From Faecalibacterium sp. UBA7177 (GTDB lineage Bacteria > Bacillota > Clostridia > Oscillospirales > Ruminococcaceae): DNA of 24,503 nucleotides. A program made the position numbers and the translations under genes. The first letter of the stretch is position 1. Each line of letters opens with the position of its first letter. Shown here piece after piece: positions 6,488-14,409 of the stretch. The notes under the pieces are model-generated. The model did no database searches, had not been told where the DNA came from, and saw only the letters and a list, made by a program, of their open reading frames with translations. Location of the stretch: NCBI GenBank assembly GCA_002491225.1, contig DKVN01000151.1, positions 1 through 24,503 of the forward strand. Direction: 5' to 3'.

Positions 6488-7252
6488 TCAGCCCTGCGTA
6501 CCGCCCGCACCGCTCCAGCCCGGCTCGGCGAGGGTAAAGACCCCCTCGAAGCACCGCCTGTCCGGCTGGGTGCAGGCGATATACCACGTCCGCTCGTCCA
6601 GCCGGGCGCGCTCAGCCAAAAAGGCCTGCCCCGCCGGGATCTCATTGTGATAGTTGACGCAGAGGCTGCGCAGCGGGGCCTCGGCAAGCTGCTCGAGCGG
6701 CAGCAGGTCGCAGGCGAGGTCGATGTAGCGGGTGTTGTTGATGTGGCCGTTCTGGTCGCACTGGCTGTAGGCGGCCCGGCACTCGCACACCGGCTCGGCC
6801 GTCTCGGGGCGGGGGAGGGCAAAGGGCAGCGCCTCCACAACGGTCTGGGCAAAGGGCAGCGCCGCAATCGCCTCGGTGGGGCGGCGCAGGATGCGGCGGC
6901 TCTCGGTGTCAATCAGCACCCAGCGGCTGTCCGCAAGGGCGGCCAGGCTCCCATCCTCGCCCCGCACCTCGGTGATCCGCTTGTACACCGCGTGCTTGGC
7001 TACCTCGGGCCGGGTGCAGAGGGTGATCCGCTCGTCCAGCAGGATCGGCCGCTCCCACCGGCAGGCCAGCTTAGCCAGCAAAAAGGCGGTGTGGCTCTGG
7101 GCGTAGTAGGCGCTGGTCAGCCCAAGGGCGGTGCAGTGGTCGGTGGAAATGTTCTGGCAAAGCCGCAGCAGCGCGCCGGGCGTCATCCGGCGCCTGAGGT
7201 CACAATCCGCGCTGGTCACGGCAAAGGTTTGGGTATAGCGCTCTCCATCCAT
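6488..7252 (-). CDS. Acyl-ACP thioesterase (double hotdog)
   Basis: A 254-residue member of the bacterial acyl-ACP thioesterase family, which releases free fatty acids from acyl carrier protein in the cytosol. The first hotdog (about 1-125) has the typical CQNISTDHCTALGL start and a RPEVAKHAVYKRITEV strand. The second hotdog (about 140-250) has the catalytic-site pattern CDQNGHINNTRYID, with the expected Asn and His. The start at 7252 is preferred because GGAGGA lies eight bases before the ATG and family members begin at the first hotdog; 43 further in-frame codons upstream run through the terminator hairpin. It lies 100 bases behind potD and is separated from it by that terminator (7272-7323). 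No promoter of its own was recognised, so read-through from pot is possible. Confidence 0.9.
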   Translation of the reverse strand: MDGERYTQTFAVTSADCDLRRRMTPGALLRLCQNISTDHCTALGLTSAYYAQSHTAFLLAKLACRWERPILLDERITLCTRPEVAKHAVYKRITEVRGEDGSLAALADSRWVLIDTESRRILRRPTEAIAALPFAQTVVEALPFALPRPETAEPVCECRAAYSQCDQNGHINNTRYIDLACDLLPLEQLAEAPLRSLCVNYHNEIPAGQAFLAERARLDERTWYIACTQPDRRCFEGVFTLAEPGWSGAGGTQG

Positions 7253-7271
7253 GCAAAGATCCTCCGTGAAA

Positions 7272-7323
7272 CTTGAAAATACAGCCGCCCCTTCTTTTGA
7301 AAAAACTCCAAAAGAAAGGGCGG
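7272..7323 (-). terminator. Terminator of the pot operon
   Basis: On the minus strand CCGCCCTTTCTTTTG (7323-7309) pairs with CAAAAGAAGGGGCGG (7299-7285) over 15 positions with a single U-G pair, followed by a T-rich tail (CTGTATTTT, 7284-7276). It lies 30 bases beyond the potD stop. The U-run is short, so some read-through into the thioesterase gene is plausible. Confidence 0.7.
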
Positions 7324-7352
7324 ACGTTTGTTCATAAAATAACGTCAGCAGG

Positions 7353-8609
7353 TCAATAATCGTTCCGCTTTTTCCTGACATTCCTGCGCCAGATGTTAAA
7401 GACGGTCAGCAGCACGGCCAGCACCAGAAACACCGGAATCAGCCAGCCGCTGCCGTTCTCGTCATAGCTTTTCATGTCGCTCCATGCCTTGTCCATCGCG
7501 GCGTTCAGCTCGTCCGGCAGCACGTTGAACACCTCGGTGTTGGCCAGCACCTCGGCGCTGGGGTAGGCGATCTCGCTGTATTTCAGCGCGTCGTCCAGCT
7601 GCTCCCACACCGACTGGATGGGGGTGGAGTAGCCGATGAAATCGCAGTTGGCCACCCCGACATCGGTCTCGCACATGTAGTTGATGAACAGCTCGGCGGC
7701 CTCCTTGTTGCGGCAGCCCACCGGGATGCACATCGAATCGACAAAATAGTTGGTGCCCTCCTCCGGGATCACAAAGCCGAGGTCGGGGTTTTCGGCGATC
7801 ATGGTGATGGCGTCGCCCGCGTAGTAGGGGGCCAGGGCCGCTTCGCCGCCCTCCATCTTGTCAAAGATCTCGTCCATCACATAGGCCTGCACCACGCTTT
7901 TTTGTGCCTTGAGCTCCTCGGCAATGCGGTCGATCTCCTGGGTGCTGGACGGGTTCAGGCTCAGGCCGATCTTTTTGGCGGCGATGGCAAAGGCGTCCCG
8001 GCTGTTGTTGAACATCAGCACATTGCCGGTGTACCGCGCGTCCCAGAGATCCCCCCAGGAGCTGGGCTCGTCCTCCACCATCGTGGTGTTGTACACGATG
8101 CCCACCACCCCCCAGGTGTAGGGCACGCTGTAGGCGTTGTCCGGGTCAAACGAAAGGCCGAGGTAGCTCTCGCCAATGTCCGCAAAGTTTGGGATATTCT
8201 CGAAATTCAGCGGCTCGAGCATCCCCTCGCTGATCATCTTGCCGATCATATAGTCGCTGGGGACGATCACATCATAGTTTGCCCCGCCGCTCTTCAGCTT
8301 GGCGTAGAGGCTTTCGTTGGTGTCGTAGGTGGTGTAGTTGACCTTGATGCCGGTCAGCTCCTCAAAGGCTTCAAGCACGTCGACGCTCTCGTCCGAGCCG
8401 TCCGAGATGTAAAGGCCCCAGTTGTAGACGTTGAGGGTGACCCCCTGGCCCTGAAAGCGGTCCCAGTCATAATCGGCCGAGACCGAGATGTCCTCGGTCA
8501 CCTCGATGCGTTCGCCCGCCGCGGCCGCGGGCAGGGGCGGCAGGCCGATGCCCAGCGCGGCGCAGAAGACGGCGCAAAGCGCAAGGGAAAGCAGTTTTTT
8601 GTATTTCAT
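7353..8609 (-). CDS. potD: Spermidine/putrescine-type ABC transporter substrate-binding protein with C-terminal membrane anchor
   Basis: A 418-residue PotD-family protein that captures polyamine outside the membrane for PotABC. Residues 1-31 are a Sec signal peptide with an AAAAG cleavage region but no lipobox cysteine. The mature part has the family landmarks LNVYNWGLYI (about 58-67), TGIKVNYTTYDTNESLYAKL, YDVIVPSDYMIGKM and VPYTWGVVGIVYN. Unusually, the C-terminus carries a second hydrophobic segment, WLIPVFLVLAVLLTVF (about 389-405), followed by RRNVRKKR, so the protein should be tethered by its tail rather than by a lipid. The start at 8609 has AAGGAG eight bases upstream. It is the last gene of potABCD, 79 bases after potC, with a GC-rich hairpin between them. 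The exact polyamine bound cannot be told from sequence alone. Confidence 0.93.
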   Translation of the reverse strand: MKYKKLLSLALCAVFCAALGIGLPPLPAAAAGERIEVTEDISVSADYDWDRFQGQGVTLNVYNWGLYISDGSDESVDVLEAFEELTGIKVNYTTYDTNESLYAKLKSGGANYDVIVPSDYMIGKMISEGMLEPLNFENIPNFADIGESYLGLSFDPDNAYSVPYTWGVVGIVYNTTMVEDEPSSWGDLWDARYTGNVLMFNNSRDAFAIAAKKIGLSLNPSSTQEIDRIAEELKAQKSVVQAYVMDEIFDKMEGGEAALAPYYAGDAITMIAENPDLGFVIPEEGTNYFVDSMCIPVGCRNKEAAELFINYMCETDVGVANCDFIGYSTPIQSVWEQLDDALKYSEIAYPSAEVLANTEVFNVLPDELNAAMDKAWSDMKSYDENGSGWLIPVFLVLAVLLTVFNIWRRNVRKKRNDY

Positions 8610-8656
8610 GCGTTGAACTCCTTATTGGATCGGGCGGGGCAGCTTTACCACCCCGC

Positions 8657-8683
8657 CCCGGCCCCGCCGTGCGGCGGGCCGGG
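8657..8683 (-). other. GC-rich intercistronic hairpin between potC and potD
   Basis: CCCGGCCCCGCCG (8657-8669) and CGGCGGGCCGGG (8672-8683) pair over twelve positions with one bulged C. There is no U-run, so it is not a normal terminator. In other importers such hairpins protect upstream or downstream message and raise the binding protein relative to the permeases; that role is inferred here. Confidence 0.45.
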
Positions 8684-8688
8684 CTAAA

Positions 8689-9528
8689 TCACCTGCGGGC
8701 GGCCTGCTGCTTGCGGCTGTCGAGGTAGTTGGAGATCAGGATGATCGACAGGATCACCAAAAACATGATGGTCGACAACGCGTTGATCTCGGGGCTGACC
8801 TTTTTGCGGGTCATGCTGTAGATGGCGATGGGCAGGGTTTGCAGGGTGCCGCAGGTAAAGTAGGAGATGATGAAATCGTCGATCGAGTAGGTCAGGCAGA
8901 TCAGAAATGCCGAGAGGATGGCCGGGGTCAGCTCGGGCAGGATCACCTTAAAAAAGGCCTGCCGCGGGTTGCAGCCGAGGTCCAGCGCCGCCTCGTACAT
9001 CCGCACGTCCATCTGCCGCAGCTTGGGGGTGATGTTGAAGATGACATAGGGCAGGCAAAAGGAGATGTGGGCGATCAGCAGGGTGGGCAGGCCGAAGATG
9101 TTCTCGGGCAGCTGCCAGCCCAGATGAGTGTTGACCCAGCCGATGCCGTTTTTGATCACCACAAAGAGCAGCATCAGCGAGACGCCGGTGATGATCTCCG
9201 GGTTGACCACCGGCATGTAGCTGATGTTGTTGATGACCGCCTGGCTGCGGCGGCCCATCGCGTTGATGCCGATCGAGGCCATGGTGCCCACCACTGTGGC
9301 CACCACCGCCGAGACCAGCGCCACCGCGAGACTGAGCCCCAGCGCGCTGAGGATCATCTCGTTGTGAAAGAGGCTTTTATACCAGCTCAGGGTAAAGCCG
9401 GTGAAGAGGGTGCGGCTTTTGCTCTCGTTAAAGCTGAACACCGCCATCACCGCGATGGGCAGGTACATAAAGGAGAAGATGATCGCGAGATACGCCCGCT
9501 GCAAGGCGCGGGAATGTGCTTTTTTCAT
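8689..9528 (-). CDS. potC: Polyamine ABC transporter permease
   Basis: A 279-residue inner-membrane permease of the PotC type. It begins with a hydrophobic helix (YLAIIFSFMYLPIAVMAVFSFN) and has further helices throughout. The cytoplasmic EAA loop that docks onto the ATPase is readable as YEAALDLGCNPRQAFFKVILPE. The NESKSRTLFTGFTLSWYKSLF segment after helix 1 is typical of PotC. The start at 9528 (MKKAHSRAL) is one base beyond the potB stop (TGAGATG), with GGAGG about 14 bases upstream, so translation is coupled to potB. It should pair with PotB to form the membrane channel. Confidence 0.93.
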   Translation of the reverse strand: MKKAHSRALQRAYLAIIFSFMYLPIAVMAVFSFNESKSRTLFTGFTLSWYKSLFHNEMILSALGLSLAVALVSAVVATVVGTMASIGINAMGRRSQAVINNISYMPVVNPEIITGVSLMLLFVVIKNGIGWVNTHLGWQLPENIFGLPTLLIAHISFCLPYVIFNITPKLRQMDVRMYEAALDLGCNPRQAFFKVILPELTPAILSAFLICLTYSIDDFIISYFTCGTLQTLPIAIYSMTRKKVSPEINALSTIMFLVILSIILISNYLDSRKQQAARR

Positions 9529-9529
9529 C

Positions 9530-10345
9530 TCAGGCAACACCCTCCAATCCGCTCTCGTCCGCAAAGGTGTTGGTCATGCTCATGCAGAGCAGCACGATCA
9601 CCATCAAAACAAGGCTCATGGCGCTGCCGAGGTTGTAGTTGTAGCTGTTGCCCAAAAATTGCAGCTCGATCAGATCGCCCACCAGCAGGTTCGAGCCGCC
9701 GCCCAGCATCCGGCTGATGATAAAGGTGGAGACGCTGGGCACGAACACCATCGTGATGCCGGTGGAGATGCCCGGCACCGACAGCGGCAGCAGCACGCTG
9801 GTCAGCACCTGAAAGGTGTTGGCCCCGAGGTCCTGCGCGGCCTCGATGACGCTCTGGTCGATCTTGACCATCACGGTGTAGAGCGGCAGGATCATATACG
9901 GCAGGTAGTTGTACACCATGCCCAGCACCACCGCGCCGCTGGTGTTGATCATCGAAAAGGGCCCCAGGCCCACCATCCCCAGCAGCCGGTTGAGAATGCC
10001 GTTGCGCTCCAACAGGCTCATCCAGGCGTAGGTGCGCAGCAGAAAGTTCATCCACATGGGCAGCATCACCAGCATCAGCATGATGTGCTGCTTGGATGCC
10101 CGCAGCCGCGAGAGATAGTACCCCACCGGAAAGGCCAGCACCAGGCAGATCGCGGTGGCCACCGCCGCCAGCAGCAAACTGCGGGCAAACACCGAGGTAT
10201 AGTCGCCGAGGCCGGTGAGGTTTTCGAGGGTGAACCGGCCCTCCCTGGTGGTAAAGGCAAAGTAGAGCACGATCAAAAGAGGCGCGGCGATAAAGGCGAC
10301 CATCCAGACAAGGTAGGGCGAGGCGAGACGTTTGTTTTTCAGCAT
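9530..10345 (-). CDS. potB: Polyamine ABC transporter permease
   Basis: A 271-residue permease with about six hydrophobic helices, starting MLKNKRLASPYLVWMVAFIA. The PotB-type landmarks are LPMWMNFLLRTYAW in the centre and the EAA loop IEAAQDLGANTFQVLTSVLLPLS. Its GGAGGA ribosome site lies inside the last codons of potA, and the two genes are separated by four bases. It forms the heterodimeric membrane pore with PotC. Nothing is truncated. Confidence 0.93.
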   Translation of the reverse strand: MLKNKRLASPYLVWMVAFIAAPLLIVLYFAFTTREGRFTLENLTGLGDYTSVFARSLLLAAVATAICLVLAFPVGYYLSRLRASKQHIMLMLVMLPMWMNFLLRTYAWMSLLERNGILNRLLGMVGLGPFSMINTSGAVVLGMVYNYLPYMILPLYTVMVKIDQSVIEAAQDLGANTFQVLTSVLLPLSVPGISTGITMVFVPSVSTFIISRMLGGGSNLLVGDLIELQFLGNSYNYNLGSAMSLVLMVIVLLCMSMTNTFADESGLEGVA

Positions 10346-10349
10346 CGGC

Positions 10350-11396
10350 TCATTCCTCCGCGCGCGCCATGATGTGGATCTCGTCCGGGCCGATGTTCAT
10401 GCCGATCAGTTCGCCCGGCTGGCTGGCCTGGGTGGAGTGGATCATCCACTCATAGCCCGCCTGCTCCACATGCATCTCAAAATGCACGCCCTTAAAGATG
10501 ACCTCCTTGACAATGCCGGTCAGCTGGCCCTGGATGGCGGGCACCACCTGGATATCCTCCGGGCGTACCACCACCTGCACCGGGCTGTTTTTGGCAAAGC
10601 CCTTGTCCACACAGGTGAACTCGCGCCCCGCAAACTCGACCATAAAGTCCCGCAGCATGATGCCGTCCAGAATGTTGCTCTCGCCGATAAAATCCGCCAC
10701 AAAGGCGTTTTTGGGCTCGTTGTAGATGTCCTCCGGGCTGCCGATCTGCTGGATATCGCCGTCGTTCATCACCACCACCGTGTCCGACATGGTCAGGGCT
10801 TCCTCCTGGTCATGGGTCACATAGACAAAGGTGATGTCCATCGCCTGCTGCAGCCGCTTGAGCTCCAGCTGCATCTCCTTGCGCAGCTTGAGGTCCAGCG
10901 CACCGAGCGGCTCGTCCAGCAGCAGCACCCGAGGATGGTTGACCAGCCCGCGGGCGATGGCCACCCGCTGCTGCTGCCCGCCCGAGAGGGTCGCGGTGGA
11001 GCGGCGCTCAAAGCCCTTGAGGCCCACCACCTCGAGCATCTCCAGCACCCGGGTGCGAATCTCTTTTTCGTCCAGCTTTTTCAGCCGCAGGCCGAACGCG
11101 ACGTTCTCAAACACGTTGAGGTGCGGGAACAGCGCGTACTTCTGAAACACGGTGTTCACCTGCCGCTTATAGGGCGGCAGGGCGGTAATGTTCTCGCCAT
11201 TAAAAAAAACACTGCCCGACTTCGGCTCCACAAATCCACCAATGACGCGGAGGGTCGTCGTCTTCCCGCAGCCGGACGGGCCAAGGAAGGTGACAAACTC
11301 CTTGTCGTGGATGTCGAGCGACAGGCCGGTGAGCACCGGCTCGTCATCGAAATCGACAACAATGTTTTTCAGCGAGACGATCACAGAATGATCCAT
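10350..11396 (-). CDS. potA: Polyamine ABC transporter ATPase
   Basis: A 348-residue ATPase that powers the polyamine importer. Walker A GPSGCGKT is at 39-46, Q-loop at FQKYALFPH, signature LSGGQ at 137-141, Walker B LLLDEP at 158-163 and the switch histidine in THDQEEA. The C-terminal third (about 240-348) is the TOBE-type regulatory domain, with VVVRPEDIQVV. The start at 11396 (MDHSVIVSL) follows AAAGGGGGA nine bases upstream; the frame continues upstream only through leader sequence. It is the first gene of potABCD, and its ribosome site lies inside a predicted switchable leader structure. Confidence 0.95.
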   Translation of the reverse strand: MDHSVIVSLKNIVVDFDDEPVLTGLSLDIHDKEFVTFLGPSGCGKTTTLRVIGGFVEPKSGSVFFNGENITALPPYKRQVNTVFQKYALFPHLNVFENVAFGLRLKKLDEKEIRTRVLEMLEVVGLKGFERRSTATLSGGQQQRVAIARGLVNHPRVLLLDEPLGALDLKLRKEMQLELKRLQQAMDITFVYVTHDQEEALTMSDTVVVMNDGDIQQIGSPEDIYNEPKNAFVADFIGESNILDGIMLRDFMVEFAGREFTCVDKGFAKNSPVQVVVRPEDIQVVPAIQGQLTGIVKEVIFKGVHFEMHVEQAGYEWMIHSTQASQPGELIGMNIGPDEIHIMARAEE

Positions 11397-11595
11397 ATAA
11401 CTGCATCCCCCTTTGCGGAAATTTCCCGCAGCTGAGCCAAAGGGCCGCCGCAGGTCAGCGCCAATTATGCCGCCCCGCAAAGGTTTGTTACACTGCGATG
11501 GGGCCCAAAGCGCCGGGCCCGGCAGCTACAGCGACACATACAACGCCAATGTGTCAGGCCGGGCGGTATCCCGCCGACCTTAGATGCAACACACA
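11397..11595 (-). promoter_or_regulatory. Long structured leader of potABCD, riboswitch-like
   Basis: About 200 bases separate the predicted start of transcription (near 11595) from the potA ATG. On the minus strand this holds GGCGG-GATA-CCGCC (11575-11562) and GACACAT/ATGTGTC (arms 11555-11549 and 11539-11533). Near the gene, CCTTTGCGG (11483-11475) is an exact complement of CCGCAAAGG (11418-11410), which covers the start of the ribosome site. The same CCGCA can instead pair with UGCGG at 11430-11426 in a local hairpin. I do not recognise a known riboswitch consensus. Confidence 0.45.
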
Positions 11596-11601
11596 AATTT
11601 T

Positions 11602-11630
11602 ATGATACTGACAGGGGGGATGCTTGTCAA
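11602..11630 (-). promoter_or_regulatory. Sigma-A promoter of potABCD
   Basis: On the minus strand a perfect TTGACA (11630-11625), a 17-base spacer and TATCAT (11607-11602). It is preceded by AT-rich sequence with A- and T-tracts up to about 11690. This fits housekeeping-sigma transcription of the polyamine operon. Confidence 0.8.
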
Positions 11631-11783
11631 TACATTTTGCGAAAAAACTGCAAAAACACGGAAATTCTGGAAAAATTCCGCTTTTTTTTGCACAAAGGGC
11701 GGGGTTTGGGCAAAAATCCGCGAAATTTCGTGGCCTTGTCCGGCTTTTGCTTTGGGGATGAAAGGCAGGGGAGAGGCGCCCGC

Positions 11784-11850
11784 AAAAAGCAGTTCCCCGC
11801 CGGCAAAAAGCCGGGCGGGGAACTGCCTCAAAAAAACTATTTTTTTGAGG
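11784..11850 (-). terminator. Tandem terminator hairpins after galactokinase
   Basis: On the minus strand the first hairpin is CCTC-A7-TAG-T7-GAGG (11850-11826). The second is a long stem, GCAGTTCCCCG paired with CGGGGAACTGC (arms 11826-11816 and 11799-11789) continued by CCGGC/GCCGG, and is followed by five U residues (11788-11784). They lie about 60 bases after the galK stop. The stretch 11640-11780 between this terminator and the pot promoter shows no gene. Confidence 0.85.
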
Positions 11851-11911
11851 GGCTGCCCGGCGCAGCGCATCCGCAGAGGTTTGCGCCTGCCGGTGCCCGC
11901 AGGCCCGGCGC

Positions 11912-13213
11912 TCAGGCCAGCTCCGGCGTTACCTCGACCGCGCCGTAGTTGCGCACGCTCAGCACATGGCAGGCGCCCTCGCCGAACACCCCGTTCATCG
12001 CGGCGCGGTAGGCGTCGAGCAGCTCCAGCGGCACAAAGGCCTGGATGGTGCCCGCAAAGCCGCCGCCCTGCAGCCGCCAGGCCCCCTTGCTGCCCAGCAC
12101 CTTCTGGGAGAGCGCCAGGCCCACCGCCACCCCCTGCTGGGTCGGGTGGGCAATGCTGTAGGCGTTCTGGTTATACTCAAAGCTCGAGTGGCCGCCCTCC
12201 CGGATCAGGGCGAGAAAATCTGCAAAGCGATCTTCCTTTACAGCGTCGCACAGCTGCTGGGCGCGGCGGCTGTCGGCAAAAAAGTGGATGCTGCGCAGTA
12301 CCGCGCGGTCGCCCAGCTTTTCGCGCACCATCGGGATGTTTTTGTAAAACTCCTCCTCGTCCACCTCGCGCAGCACCGGTTTGCCGAACAGGGCGGCGGT
12401 CTGCTCCATCTCCTGGCGGATGGCGGCATAGTCGGGGGTGAGATCGGCATGGCTGCCCTTGGTGTCGGTGATGCAGAGGGCGTGGCCGTGGGCGGCGAGG
12501 TCGAACTTCACCTTGCCCACCCGAGGCTCGGCGGGGTCGGCAAAGTCGATGGTGATAGCGCTGCCCACTGCGCAGGCGGTCTGGTCCATCAGGCCGCTGG
12601 GCTTGCCGAAAAAGAGGTTCTCGGCCTTCTGGCTGATCTGGGCCAGCTCGACCGGGGTAAAGCGCCCATCGTTGAACATGGCGTTGAAGACTTCGCCGAT
12701 GACCACCTCAAAGGCGGCCGAGCTCGAGAGCCCCGAGCCACGCAGCACGTCCGAGGTGGTGTAGGCGTCAAAGCCGCTGACCGTGCCGCCAAGCTGCCGG
12801 ATGCCGGCCGCCACGCCGCGGATCAGGGCGGCGGAATGGCCCTCCTCCCCGGCCACCGGGTCAAGGGTGGCAAGGTCCACCACGTCCTGTTTGTCGAAGC
12901 CGTAGGATTTGACCCGCACAAAGCCATCCTCGTTGGGGCTGACCACCGCGATGACGTCGAGGTTTACCCCCGCCGCCATCACCACCCCGTGGTTGTGGTC
13001 GGTGTGGTTGCCGCCGATCTCGGTGCGGCCGGGCGCGGAAAAGAGCCGCACCGGCCGGCCCTCGCCAAAATAGCGCTCAAACTCGGCCAGCGCCCCGCAG
13101 TACCGCGCGCGCTGGCGGCCGAGCATCCCGTCCGCGCTGCCGTACAATTTCGTCAATACCTCGTCATATGCGCCCGCCTCGATCGCGGCGCACAGCGTCT
13201 TTGCGTCTGCCAT
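11912..13213 (-). CDS. galK: Galactokinase
   Basis: A 433-residue GHMP kinase that phosphorylates galactose at C1 in the Leloir pathway. Motif 1, PGRTEIGGNHTDHNHG (61-76), binds sugar and nucleotide; motif 2, GSGLSSSAA (159-167), is the phosphate-binding loop; SGLMDQTACAVG carries the catalytic aspartate; and motif 3, LQGGGFAGTIQAF, lies near the C-terminus. The length and an N-terminal extension before motif 1 are typical of Firmicute galactokinases. The start at 13213 has AAAGGTGCAAAGAAC upstream, an acceptable but not strong ribosome site. It is divergent from an AraC regulator and a galactose-binding-like lipoprotein, which supports sugar-responsive control. GalT and GalE are not in the window. 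Confidence 0.95.
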   Translation of the reverse strand: MADAKTLCAAIEAGAYDEVLTKLYGSADGMLGRQRARYCGALAEFERYFGEGRPVRLFSAPGRTEIGGNHTDHNHGVVMAAGVNLDVIAVVSPNEDGFVRVKSYGFDKQDVVDLATLDPVAGEEGHSAALIRGVAAGIRQLGGTVSGFDAYTTSDVLRGSGLSSSAAFEVVIGEVFNAMFNDGRFTPVELAQISQKAENLFFGKPSGLMDQTACAVGSAITIDFADPAEPRVGKVKFDLAAHGHALCITDTKGSHADLTPDYAAIRQEMEQTAALFGKPVLREVDEEEFYKNIPMVREKLGDRAVLRSIHFFADSRRAQQLCDAVKEDRFADFLALIREGGHSSFEYNQNAYSIAHPTQQGVAVGLALSQKVLGSKGAWRLQGGGFAGTIQAFVPLELLDAYRAAMNGVFGEGACHVLSVRNYGAVEVTPELA

Positions 13214-13312
13214 ACGTTCTTTGCACCTTTCCGCCCGCGGTGTCGCGCCCCGATGCGCGTCTTGTCTGAAAGGCCCCCGGCTGCCTGCGGGCCATGCTGC
13301 CGGGAGAAGTGT

Positions 13313-13354
13313 GCAGAATGAACAAAATGCTCATGCGTATCTTGTTGATTCTGC
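13313..13354. promoter_or_regulatory. 42-bp interrupted palindrome in the galK leader
   Basis: GCAGAAT at 13313-13319 and ATTCTGC at 13348-13354 bound a 42-base near-palindrome; inside them AACAA pairs with TTGTT and the symmetry continues with one G-T and three mismatches. It starts about 30 bases downstream of the predicted galK start of transcription. It could be a DNA operator for the neighbouring AraC protein or a 15-bp RNA stem; no U-run follows. Confidence 0.5.
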
Positions 13355-13388
13355 GCGGTTCATGGGCCTGTAAACCCAACTATCCCTT

Positions 13389-13416
13389 ATTATAACAGCT
13401 TCCCGCGCAAGGTCAA
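13389..13416 (-). promoter_or_regulatory. galK promoter
   Basis: On the minus strand TTGACC (13416-13411), a 16-base spacer and a perfect TATAAT (13394-13389). Transcription would start near 13382, leaving about 170 bases of leader before galK. It lies back to back with the araC promoter, with only 15 bases between the two -35 boxes. Confidence 0.75.
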
Positions 13417-13431
13417 ACGAGTTTTTCTCAC

Positions 13432-13460
13432 TTGAATATGGACTTTTGTTGTGATATAAT
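13432..13460 (+). promoter_or_regulatory. Promoter of the AraC regulator
   Basis: TTGAAT (13432-13437), a 17-base spacer and TATAAT (13455-13460), with the extended TG at 13452-13453. Transcription should start near 13467, about 27 bases before the ATG. Confidence 0.82.
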
Positions 13461-13493
13461 GCCGAGTAAATCGGTGTGTGGGGGTGATGCGGG

Positions 13494-14351
13494 ATGGCGG
13501 TCGTGTACAAGCAATCCTTCAAGCAGAGCGAGACCGACAATGTCGAGCTGTCCATCTTCAACTGCGGGCATCAATATTGCGAGCCCGGCTACACCTGGGG
13601 CCCCGGCATCCGGGATCACTACCTGATCCATCTGGTCACGGCGGGTAAGGGCATCTACAAGACCGGGGGCAGTGAGTTTACCCTGCAGGCCGGGGATCTG
13701 TTTTTGGCCCGGCCCAACCAGCTGATTCTCTATTCGGCCGATCAGGAGACCCCCTGGGAGTACCACTGGGTGGGCTTTAACGGGGCCTGCGCCACCAAGC
13801 TGGTGCAGCAGCTGCCCTTTACCGAGACCTCGCCCATCCACCACTGCCGCGACACCGCCGCGGCGCTTGAGGCGCTGAACAACATCTTCCTCTCCCGCGG
13901 GCCGGACCCCGCCTGCGAGGCGCGGATGGTGGGCTACCTTTATCTGTTTATCGCGGGCCTGATGCAGGAGGCCTCCGAGCTGGAGCCCCGCGCCGCCAAC
14001 TCGAGCAGCCAGTACGCGCTCAACGCCATCAAGTACATCCAGTTCAACTTCTCGCACGACATCAGCATCGACGACATCGCCCGCTCGGTGGGGGTCAGCC
14101 GCAGCCATCTCTACCGCGTTTTTATGAGCAACGTGGGCCAGAGCCCGATCGACTATCTCACCAGCTACCGGATCAGCGAGGCCTGCTATCTGCTCAAAAA
14201 CTCCCAGCTCTCGATCGCCGAGATCGCGGTCTCGGTGGGCTTTTTCGATCAGTTTTACTTTTCGCGGGTCTTCAAAAAGGCCAAGGGGGTGCCGCCCAGC
14301 CGGTATCTCGCCAGCATCGAGCAGGAGAGCCGGGAGGCCGCGAAGCCCTGA
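13494..14351 (+). CDS. AraC-family transcriptional regulator, probably galactoside-responsive
   Basis: A 285-residue AraC/XylS regulator. The N-terminal cupin-like sensor domain (about 15-150) has RDHYLIHLVTAGKG, LQAGDLFLARP and YHWVGFNG, as in MsmR/RafR-type regulators of galactosides. The C-terminal domain (about 180-280) has two helix-turn-helix units, DISIDDIARSVGVSRSHLYRVF and LSIAEIAVSVGFFDQFYFSRVFKKAKGVPP. It is divergent from galK and 58 bases upstream of a galactose-binding-like lipoprotein, so it probably controls galactose or raffinose-type sugar use; the ligand is inferred only from context. The start at ATG 13494 is preceded by GGGGGTG about ten bases upstream. Confidence 0.9.
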   Translation: MAVVYKQSFKQSETDNVELSIFNCGHQYCEPGYTWGPGIRDHYLIHLVTAGKGIYKTGGSEFTLQAGDLFLARPNQLILYSADQETPWEYHWVGFNGACATKLVQQLPFTETSPIHHCRDTAAALEALNNIFLSRGPDPACEARMVGYLYLFIAGLMQEASELEPRAANSSSQYALNAIKYIQFNFSHDISIDDIARSVGVSRSHLYRVFMSNVGQSPIDYLTSYRISEACYLLKNSQLSIAEIAVSVGFFDQFYFSRVFKKAKGVPPSRYLASIEQESREAAKP

Positions 14352-14409
14352 GGCGCTGAACGGGCGTTGAGGGCATGCTGTTCAGAAATACTATGCAAGA
14401 GGTCGTACC

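Noticed and set aside
8839..11435. Long plus-strand open frames across the pot operon.
   Set aside because: The minus strand encodes complete PotABCD with all motifs; the plus-strand translations are His/Gly/Gln-rich shadows.
11562..11575. GGCGGGATACCGCC in the pot leader resembles the T-box GGUGGNACCGCG sequence.
   Set aside because: It is a self-contained GATA hairpin near the 5' end, with no specifier stem and no following terminator; a T-box would have the motif near the 3' end.
11659..11689. Hairpin CGGAAATT...AAATTCCG followed by T8 on the plus strand looks like a terminator.
   Set aside because: No plus-strand gene leads into it and the stem has a central mismatch; it more likely contributes AT-rich DNA upstream of the pot promoter.
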